From positions 18,240 through 82,239 of the forward strand of contig CAJTQF010000006.1 of assembly GCA_910578565.1 (NCBI GenBank): DNA of 64,000 bases, given 5' to 3'. The position numbers and the translations under genes were made by a program. Shown here in pieces: positions 49,701 to 56,796 of the stretch. The DNA comes from an uncultured Christensenella sp. (GTDB taxonomy: Bacteria; Bacillota; Clostridia; Christensenellales; Borkfalkiaceae). Each line of letters opens with the position of its first letter. Positions within the stretch are counted from its first letter, which is position 1. The notes under the pieces were generated by a model. It was not told the DNA's origin and did not search any database. It saw nothing but the letters and a program-made list of their open reading frames with translations.

Positions 49701-50841
49701 AAAGGGAACGGCTGAAGTTATAAGAAGTTTGGGACTTGAATGTACCGACGTTGCAAGACTTTCGTCAAATGAAGAAATTTTTAAACTTATGGACGAAGGT
49801 AAGGTTGATTACGTGGTCTATACGGGTAAAACCGACGTTGAATCGATTTCAAACTATATCAGCTTGCATCACCACGCGATACTGTTGGGTATTACCGTGC
49901 TTACCTCGCTTGATACGGCTAACGCTTTGGCGGATGTAATTGCAGGAAGGTATAATCAGTTTAATACCGAACTTGTCGATATAAATAATTTGCGGAAAGA
50001 AAAGTTAAAACTTGATTTTTGCAAAATGCAAAGTTGCGGAAATGATTATATTATTTTTAACAATATGGATAACAAAATCACCTGTCCCGAATCGCTTGCA
50101 ATAAATTTTTCCGACAGGCATTATGCGATCGGCGCCGACGGTGTGGTAATGATTGAAAAGTCCGAAGTGGCTGTTGCAAAGATGCGCGTGTTCAATAGTG
50201 ACGGCAGTAACGGCGGTATGGCAGCAAATCCGCTTCGCTGTGTTGCAAAATACTTGTTTGATAACCGTTTGGTGGATGAAAATATGGAAATCGAAACTGT
50301 TAACGGAATAAAGTATTTAGCGGTAAACAGTTTTAACGGAAAGGCAAGTTCGGTAACCGTAAATCTCGGTAAACCGATATTTGACGCCGAAATTTTACCG
50401 TCAACTTTAAAGGGTAGATTTGTTGAAAAGCAATTAAAGTTTGGCGATAACGATTACACAGTGACCCTTGTCAACGTAGGTAATCCGCATTGCGTTATTT
50501 TCTGTGACAAAATCGAAGGGGTTGATTTGGAGTCGCTTGGACAATTAATCACCGAATCCGGCTATTTCCCGCGCGGGGTTTTTGTTGAATGCGTGCGCGT
50601 GGTGAATAACGTAACCGTAAAAATGCGTTTGTGGGAAAAAAGTAACGGAGAAACTTTATCCTGCGGTACGGCGGCGGTTGCCGCGGCGGTTGCCGCAATT
50701 GAAAGCGGTTTATGCAAAAATAATGAAATAATAACTGTAAAGCAACAGGGCGGCGACTTGTTTGTTAAGTTTAATGAACGGGGAGAAATAGAACTGGACG
50801 GAACAGTAAGACAGTCTTTTGAAGGATTGATTGAAATTTAA
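46789..50841 (+). CDS. carB: Carbamoyl-phosphate synthase large subunit fused to a DapF-like domain
   Basis: 1350 residues. Residues 1-about 1065 are a full CarB: ATP-grasp 1 ([36 protein letters not shown]), oligomerisation region, ATP-grasp 2 ([34 protein letters not shown]) and the MGS-like allosteric domain ([15 protein letters not shown]). After a short basic linker (NNLRKEKLK), residues 1075-1350 are a DapF-type fold: [39 protein letters not shown] and [13 protein letters not shown]. The first DapF catalytic Cys is replaced (MAANPLRC instead of MCGNGxRC); the second is kept. No stop, frameshift or ribosome site separates the parts. Epimerase activity is doubtful. The start overlaps carA and the stop overlaps the next gene. 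Confidence 0.92.
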   Translation: [1350 protein letters not shown]

Positions 50842-51968
50842 TGATTTATCTTGACAATGCGGCAACTACCAAGCCGAGTGAAAGAGCATTAAAAGCGGCT
50901 GAAAAGTATTTGACCGAAAAATATTTTAATCCGTCTTCGCTCTATAGGGCGGGTCACGAATTGAATTTGCAGTTAAAAGAAGCGCGGAAAAATATTGTTT
51001 CATTAATAGGAGATGAAAACAAGTTTTCCTGTGTGTTTACTTCGGGTGGTACCGAAGCGGATAACCAGGCGATTCTTTGCGGCGGAAAGCGCGGAAACAT
51101 TGTAACAACTTTGGGCGAACACTCCGCAGTTTATGAAGCGGTAAATGAAGCCAAAAAGCGCGGAATAGAAGTGCGTTTTGCTGAACTTAATGCTGACGGC
51201 AGCGTCAACCGCGAACATCTTTTAAGTTTGATAGATGACAAAACTTCGCTTGTTTCTGTTGTGCACGTTAATAACGAAACGGGTGCGATAAATGACGTGG
51301 CGGCTATTGCTAAAATGGTAAAAACTGAAAATGAGTTTACTCTATTTCATTCGGACGGCGTTCAGGCATTCGGAAAAATAAGTTTCAGATTGACTAAAGA
51401 TATAGACTTGTATTCGGTAAGCGCCCATAAAATCGGTGGAATTAAAGGGGTTGGCGCTTTGATAAAGCGTAAAGATTTAATATTGAAGCCGTTAATTTTC
51501 GGCGGTGGGCAGGAAGAAAATATTCGTAGCGGAACGGAAAATGTGTTCGGAATTAAATGTTTTGAATTTGCGGCAATTGAAAAACTTGAAGCTATAAATC
51601 AGTATTATGATAAGATTTTTGTGCTAAAAAAATTGTTTTGCTCGCTTTTAGATAGTACTATGTTTAACATATTAAGTTCGGACAATGCTTCACCCTATAT
51701 AATTTCATTGATTGTGAAGGGGGTTCGCGGTGAAACTATTTTGCATGAAGTTGATGACAAGGGGCTTATAATAGGAACGGGTTCCGCTTGTTCGTCAAAC
51801 GGAAATAAAAGGCATTCGAGAGTGATTCTTGCTTGCGGTGTTGATAAGCAGACTGCCGACGGCATATTAAGAATAAGTTTGTCGTCTGAAACGTGCGAGC
51901 AGGAAATTCGTACTGCTGCAAAAATTTTAAATGAAACCGTTGCAAACAGGCTTCGGTTGATGGCGTGA
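50841..51968 (+). CDS. Cysteine desulfurase (NifS/IscS type)
   Basis: 375 residues, PLP enzyme. MIYLDNAATTKPSERALKA, FTSGGTEADNQAIL, HVNNETGAI, SAHKIGGIKGVGALI (PLP-binding Lys), RSGTENVFGI, and the short active-site loop with catalytic Cys in GTGSACSSNGNKRH. It provides sulfur for thiI, the next gene (4-base gap), a standard pair for tRNA 4-thiouridine synthesis. The ATG overlaps the carB-dapF stop (TAATG), so it is coupled to the car operon. Confidence 0.95.
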   Translation: MIYLDNAATTKPSERALKAAEKYLTEKYFNPSSLYRAGHELNLQLKEARKNIVSLIGDENKFSCVFTSGGTEADNQAILCGGKRGNIVTTLGEHSAVYEAVNEAKKRGIEVRFAELNADGSVNREHLLSLIDDKTSLVSVVHVNNETGAINDVAAIAKMVKTENEFTLFHSDGVQAFGKISFRLTKDIDLYSVSAHKIGGIKGVGALIKRKDLILKPLIFGGGQEENIRSGTENVFGIKCFEFAAIEKLEAINQYYDKIFVLKKLFCSLLDSTMFNILSSDNASPYIISLIVKGVRGETILHEVDDKGLIIGTGSACSSNGNKRHSRVILACGVDKQTADGILRISLSSETCEQEIRTAAKILNETVANRLRLMA

Positions 51969-51972
51969 AATT

Positions 51973-53127
51973 ATGGATAGAGTTATTATCGTAAGATATT
52001 CCGAATTACATTTAAAGGGTAAAAACAGGGGCTGGTTTGAGCGTGTTTTTGCCGTAAATATGGAAAAGAGTTTAAAGGGTATAAAGCACGAAATCCACAG
52101 GCACAGCGGAAGATATTTAATTGAAAATTTTTGTGAAAGCGATATCGATATTATTTTGGACAGATTGGGGAAAGTTTTCGGTATTCATTCGTTCAGCGTC
52201 GCTTTAAAAGTCGGCGCAGATATGGCGGAAATTTTCGAAGCCGCAAAACAGGTTTGTTTTGGTAAGGGGAAATTTAAAGTTGAAACCCATAGAGCGGATA
52301 AAACTTTCTGCCTTAACTCAATGCAGGTGAGTTCCGAAATAGGCGGCAGGCTTTTGGATGAAAATCCTTTAATCAAGGTTGACGTTCATAATCCTGAATT
52401 TATTGTTAACATTGATATACGTGAAAACGGCACGGCGTTGGTATTTAACGAATTTTTTAAAGGTGCAGGCGGTATGCCTGTCGGAACTTCCGGCAAGGGA
52501 ATGCTATTAATATCGGGCGGTATAGACAGCCCGGTAGCGGGGCATATGATTGCAAAACGCGGAATGACTATTGATTGTATTCATTTTCACAGCTATCCCT
52601 ATACAAATTTGCAGGCGCGTGAAAAGGTTATCGGGCTTGCAAAACAGTTGTCGACTTATACTTGCGGAACAACTTTAAACATAGTTTCCGTAACCAAAAT
52701 ACAGGAACAAATTCATAGTAAGTGCAACGGCGATTATATGATAACCATTTTAAGGCGTTTTATGATGCGGATTGCTGAAAGAATTGCGTTGGATTGCGGT
52801 GCGCAATGTTTAATTACGGGAGAAAGTATTGCGCAGGTTGCAAGCCAAACTGTTGAAGGTATTACGTCTTCAAACAGTGTTGTGAAAGTCCTTCCTGTTT
52901 TAAGACCATTGTGCGGTTTTGATAAGGATGAAATAATAGAGCGAAGCAGAGCTATAGGTACCTATCAAACTTCAATAGAGCCGTATGAAGATTGTTGTAC
53001 TGTCTTTTTGCCTAAGCATCCTGTTACCCGTCCTAAACTTTGCGACGTGCTTGTCGAAGAAGAAAAACTTGATGTTCAAGGGTTGGTTGACGAAGCTGTT
53101 TCAACGCTTGAAATAATTAGCCTATAA
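51973..53127 (+). CDS. thiI: tRNA 4-thiouridine synthase
   Basis: 384 residues, short ThiI without the C-terminal rhodanese domain found in enterobacteria. N-terminal ferredoxin-like and THUMP domains (RYSELHLKGKNRGWFERVF, VDVHNPEFIVNIDIRE), then a PP-loop ATPase (LLISGGIDSPVAGHMIAKRG) and the C-terminal RPLCGFDKDEIIERSRAIGTYQTSIEPYEDCCTVFLPKHP. It activates U8 of tRNA and receives sulfur from the adjacent cysteine desulfurase. Last gene of the car operon before the terminator. Confidence 0.96.
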   Translation: MDRVIIVRYSELHLKGKNRGWFERVFAVNMEKSLKGIKHEIHRHSGRYLIENFCESDIDIILDRLGKVFGIHSFSVALKVGADMAEIFEAAKQVCFGKGKFKVETHRADKTFCLNSMQVSSEIGGRLLDENPLIKVDVHNPEFIVNIDIRENGTALVFNEFFKGAGGMPVGTSGKGMLLISGGIDSPVAGHMIAKRGMTIDCIHFHSYPYTNLQAREKVIGLAKQLSTYTCGTTLNIVSVTKIQEQIHSKCNGDYMITILRRFMMRIAERIALDCGAQCLITGESIAQVASQTVEGITSSNSVVKVLPVLRPLCGFDKDEIIERSRAIGTYQTSIEPYEDCCTVFLPKHPVTRPKLCDVLVEEEKLDVQGLVDEAVSTLEIISL

Positions 53128-53132
53128 ATATT

Positions 53133-53160
53133 GCGGAGCCTAAAGTTGGGCTCCGCGTAT
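53133..53160. terminator. Bidirectional terminator between thiI and the PBP gene
   Basis: Stem GCGGAGCC / GGCTCCGC with an 8-base loop; GTATTTTATT follows on +. Confidence 0.8.
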
Positions 53161-53161
53161 T

Positions 53162-55387
53162 TTATTGGTTATACCAATCTTCGTGTGCTATATCGGGGAT
53201 TTTTATCTGGGGCGGACTACCGGTCTTGTTCAAACTGATAGGGGTAAGAACTATTTCTTTTCCGGAATAAATGGTTTTACCGTCATTAAAATAAGGAATT
53301 ACAGAGTAGACATAAGATCCTTCTTCCGGACAGTCGGAGATAATTTCTTTCCATTTTCCGTCGTAAATAATGGTGCTTTTGTTGTTTTTTGTGCGTTTTA
53401 TTATAAATGAATAGTACTTTGTGTGACATAATTTAATGTTTACTGTGTTATTTGCTACTGAAATTTCAGGCGCAGTTATAGTAGGAACTGAAAATCTGTC
53501 CGATTGAATTTTGGGTTCATTGTCTTTTAAAGTTTTTACAGTTAAAGTGTTTAAAATGGGACAAGCGGGGTCTGCCAACATTACTCTATTGTTTTCGGAA
53601 TACTCTTCAAAATCGATATTAACCGTGCTTGTTCCGCTTTCGGTATCAAGCATTTCGGGGGTGTGATTTGAATAAAGTGATTCAAGGGCGGCGTGCATTA
53701 TTTTACAACAATCGTTTCCGCCTGTAATATCGGTGCGTCTGTTATCTTTATTTCCAAGCCATACAGCAATACAGTTTTCGCTTGTATAACTTATTGCATA
53801 GGCGTCGGTATTGCCGTCTGCATTTCCGCAAGTTCCTGTTTTTGACGCAATATTAAAATTAAAATCTTTCAGCCTTTTTGCCGTACCGCTTTCGGTTGTT
53901 TCAAGCAATATATTATTCATGAGCGAGCATGTGCCTTCCGAAAATACATTATTTTTTGCGGAACTGTTTTTGTATAAAACTTTACCGTTTTTTGAAACAA
54001 TTTCTTTTATAAAGTGTGAAGGCGCGTAACTGCCGCCGTTGGGGAAGACGGTGTAGCAGTCTGCAATTTCTTTTAATGTCAGACCGTATTTCATTCCGCC
54101 GAGCGCCAATGACATATTTTTTTCATCTTCGTCCAGCTTTAAGTTCATTGCGGCAAGATATTTTTCTGCGCGGTCCACGGTCAAAGCGTTCAAAGTTTTT
54201 ACTGCCGGTACATTATAGCTATATTTTAAACTGTCAGTCACGGAAACATAGCCGTGATATTTTTTGTCAAAGTTTTCGGGAGAGTATCCGTTATAATTTA
54301 TTTTTTCATCTAAAATTTTTGTGAAAGGACTTAGCTGTCTTTCTTCGATTGCCGGAGCGTAGACAAATAGGGGTTTAACGGTTGAACCGGGTTGGCGTTT
54401 GGCTTTTCCGATAGTAGTTTTGTATACCTTTACACCGCCGCTTAAATTGTCGGTAACAATTGCAGCGTTGTCGCAAGGATAATGCATCTCTTCAAACAGA
54501 GTTTGCATTTTACTGTCCAAATAAGTTTTGATTATACAGCCGTCGGTTAAAGCATAATGATTGAGTTCAATATCTTCCAGTTCGTCGAAAACCGCGTTTA
54601 TATAATCTCCGTATTTGGAATTGTCAGAAATCTGTACGGCGTTAAGCGGTTCTTTTATTGCCGATTCGTAAGCGGTTTTGTCTATATATTCGCAGTCAAG
54701 CATATTTTTAAGGACGAGATTGCGTTTGGAAATGCTTTTTTCGGGATTTTTAAACGGTGAATAGTTGTTGGGAGACGATAAAAGCCCTACAATCGTCGCG
54801 CTTTCCGTCAAGGAAAGATTTTCGGCCTTTTTGTTAAAATAAAATTCGGCTGCGCTTTGAAGTCCGTAGCATTTGTGCCCGAAATAAATTGTATTGAGAT
54901 ACATTTCAAGTATTTCGTTCTTTTCGTACCGCTTTTCCAGTTTTTTTGTTAACTTAATTTCTTTAAGTTTGCGCTTTATTGTTTTGTCGTTGGAAAGATG
55001 CGTGTTTTTGATAAGCTGTTGGCTGATAGTTGACGCGCCCTGCTTAAACGAACCTGCTTTCAAATTGGTGAAAAAGGCTTTAATCATTCTCTTATAATTC
55101 AGTCCGTTATGCGAGAAGAAAGTGCGGTCTTCCGAAGCAACAAAGGCATTGATTGTGTGTTGTCGCAAATCTTTTACCGATACGCTTTTAACTTGCGCGT
55201 CCAATGAAGCGCTCGTTATTTCATTTCCTTCATCATCGCATATGATTACGTTTTGTCCGGCTCCGACAAGTTTTTTCGGGTCGAGAACTGCATCTTTAGT
55301 GATAATTCCGTAAACTAAAAACATAGAGCCAACAAGTATAATAAAACTTAAAATTATAATTGCAGAAATTTTCAAAAATTTAGTCAT
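53162..55387 (-). CDS. Class A penicillin-binding protein (PBP1a type)
   Basis: 741 residues, bifunctional. N-terminal membrane anchor (FLKISAIIILSFIILVGSMFLVYGI), GT51 transglycosylase (VASEDRTFFSHNGLNYKRM with catalytic Glu, GASTISQQLIKNTHLS, KRKLKEIKLTKKLEKRYEKNEILEMYLN), then transpeptidase with S-T-V-K (RQPGSTVKPLFVYAP), S-Y-N (LKYSYNVPAVK) and K-T-G (ASKTGTCG). The C-terminus ends in a fibronectin-III-like domain (about 665-725). The ATG has no ribosome site and lies about 9 bases from a weak -10 box, so it may be leaderless like the divergent miaB. Confidence 0.95.
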   Translation of the reverse strand: MTKFLKISAIIILSFIILVGSMFLVYGIITKDAVLDPKKLVGAGQNVIICDDEGNEITSASLDAQVKSVSVKDLRQHTINAFVASEDRTFFSHNGLNYKRMIKAFFTNLKAGSFKQGASTISQQLIKNTHLSNDKTIKRKLKEIKLTKKLEKRYEKNEILEMYLNTIYFGHKCYGLQSAAEFYFNKKAENLSLTESATIVGLLSSPNNYSPFKNPEKSISKRNLVLKNMLDCEYIDKTAYESAIKEPLNAVQISDNSKYGDYINAVFDELEDIELNHYALTDGCIIKTYLDSKMQTLFEEMHYPCDNAAIVTDNLSGGVKVYKTTIGKAKRQPGSTVKPLFVYAPAIEERQLSPFTKILDEKINYNGYSPENFDKKYHGYVSVTDSLKYSYNVPAVKTLNALTVDRAEKYLAAMNLKLDEDEKNMSLALGGMKYGLTLKEIADCYTVFPNGGSYAPSHFIKEIVSKNGKVLYKNSSAKNNVFSEGTCSLMNNILLETTESGTAKRLKDFNFNIASKTGTCGNADGNTDAYAISYTSENCIAVWLGNKDNRRTDITGGNDCCKIMHAALESLYSNHTPEMLDTESGTSTVNIDFEEYSENNRVMLADPACPILNTLTVKTLKDNEPKIQSDRFSVPTITAPEISVANNTVNIKLCHTKYYSFIIKRTKNNKSTIIYDGKWKEIISDCPEEGSYVYSVIPYFNDGKTIYSGKEIVLTPISLNKTGSPPQIKIPDIAHEDWYNQ

Positions 55388-55396
55388 TAAAATTAG

Positions 55397-55424
55397 TATT
55401 TATAAAATTAAATATTTGTTGCAA
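55397..55424 (-). promoter_or_regulatory. Possible promoter of the class A PBP gene
   Basis: On the - strand TTGCAA (55424-55419), 16-bp spacer, TAAATA (55402-55397), 9 bases before the ATG. Confidence 0.4.
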
Positions 55425-55429
55425 ATCTA

Positions 55430-55458
55430 TTGAAAAAAATCTGTGAAAATAGTATAAT
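55430..55458 (+). promoter_or_regulatory. miaB promoter, leaderless arrangement
   Basis: TTGAAA (55430-55435), 17-bp spacer, TATAAT (55453-55458); the miaB ATG is 8 bases later, the same geometry as at polA. No Shine-Dalgarno sequence. Confidence 0.8.
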
Positions 55459-55466
55459 TGTTTTAT

Positions 55467-56786
55467 ATGTCAAATCAGAAATTTTACAAAATCGTAACGT
55501 ACGGCTGTCAGATGAACGTTCACGAATCGGAAAAAATTGCGGGTGCGCTGACTGAACTGGGTTATATTTCTTGTGAAGATATGGAGCAGGCGGATATCAT
55601 TGTCTTTAATACCTGCTGTATCAGAGAGAATGCCGAAAACCACGCGTTCGGAAATATCGGTATGCTAAAAAAGTTGAAAGCAGCAAACAGGGATTTAATA
55701 ATTGCCGTGGGTGGATGCCTTACTCAGCAGGCAGGAAAGGCGGAGAACCTGCATGAAAAATTTCCTTACGTTGACATTATTTTCGGTACACATAATCTTC
55801 ATAGATTAAAAGATTATATTTTATTAAAACAAAACCGGAAAAAGGCGGTTATTGAAATAGAAGATGATGAGGGTTATGTTTTTGAAGGGGAAAATCCTGT
55901 AAGAACAAGCTATCCCAATGCATGGGTAAATATTACTTACGGATGCAACAACTTTTGCAGCTATTGCATTGTTCCGTTTGTTCGCGGCAGAGAAAGAAGC
56001 AGACGTTCGGAAAATATAATTGCCGAAGTAAAAGGGCTGCTTGACGCGGGTTATAAAGAAATTACTCTTTTGGGACAAAACGTAAATTCTTACGGAAACG
56101 GTTCCGACGATTTAACTTTTCCGCAGCTACTTGAAAGAATTGCAAATTTGGACGGTAAGTTCAGGCTCAGGTTTATGACGAGTCATCCGAAAGATTTTTC
56201 AGAAAATCTGGCAAAAGTTATCTCCGAAAACGAAAAAATATGTCATTGCGTTCATCTTCCCGTGCAGAGCGGTTCTGATGCGGTGTTAAAGGCAATGAAC
56301 AGAAAATATACCGCAGGTGATTATTTGGAAAAAATTTCCTGCTTAAAAAAATACGTTCCGGATTGTGCTGTTACAACTGATTTGATAGTAGGTTTTCCGG
56401 GCGAAACAGAAGAAGATTTTGAAGCTACTTTAAATCTTGTAAAACTGGTAAATTATTCGTCGGCATTTACTTTTGTATATTCAAAACGTGAAGGCACGGT
56501 CGCGGCTAAAATGCCGGGACAGATTCCCGAAGAAGTAAGCAAGCAGAGAATTATGCGCATTGTTGAATTGGTAAATTCACTGACGAGGGAACACACCAAG
56601 GATTATGTTGGCAAAACGGTTGAAATTCTTTGCGAAGGTTACGACGATAAGAAAGGAATGTATTTGGGGCGTGATTGTTACGGCAGAATGGGCTATTTTA
56701 AGAGCGAAACAAATATGATTGGCGAGTTTGTAAATATTAAAGTAAATAAAGCGAACGGCGTTTCTTTGATAGGCGAACGCATTTAA
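55467..56786 (+). CDS. miaB: tRNA-2-methylthio-N6-dimethylallyladenosine synthase
   Basis: 439 residues from the ATG at 55467; a TTG frame from 55458 would begin inside the -10 box. Radical SAM methylthiotransferase of A37 in UNN-decoding tRNAs. Motifs: TYGCQMNVHESEKIAG, NTCCIRENAENH, VGGCLTQQ, radical SAM CNNFCSYCIVPFVRGRERSR, HLPVQSGSDAVLKAMNR and a C-terminal TRAM domain. It uses the product of MiaA, encoded four genes on in the same operon. mutS follows 10 bases later. Confidence 0.97.
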   Translation: MSNQKFYKIVTYGCQMNVHESEKIAGALTELGYISCEDMEQADIIVFNTCCIRENAENHAFGNIGMLKKLKAANRDLIIAVGGCLTQQAGKAENLHEKFPYVDIIFGTHNLHRLKDYILLKQNRKKAVIEIEDDEGYVFEGENPVRTSYPNAWVNITYGCNNFCSYCIVPFVRGRERSRRSENIIAEVKGLLDAGYKEITLLGQNVNSYGNGSDDLTFPQLLERIANLDGKFRLRFMTSHPKDFSENLAKVISENEKICHCVHLPVQSGSDAVLKAMNRKYTAGDYLEKISCLKKYVPDCAVTTDLIVGFPGETEEDFEATLNLVKLVNYSSAFTFVYSKREGTVAAKMPGQIPEEVSKQRIMRIVELVNSLTREHTKDYVGKTVEILCEGYDDKKGMYLGRDCYGRMGYFKSETNMIGEFVNIKVNKANGVSLIGERI

Positions 56787-56796
56787 GGATAAAATT

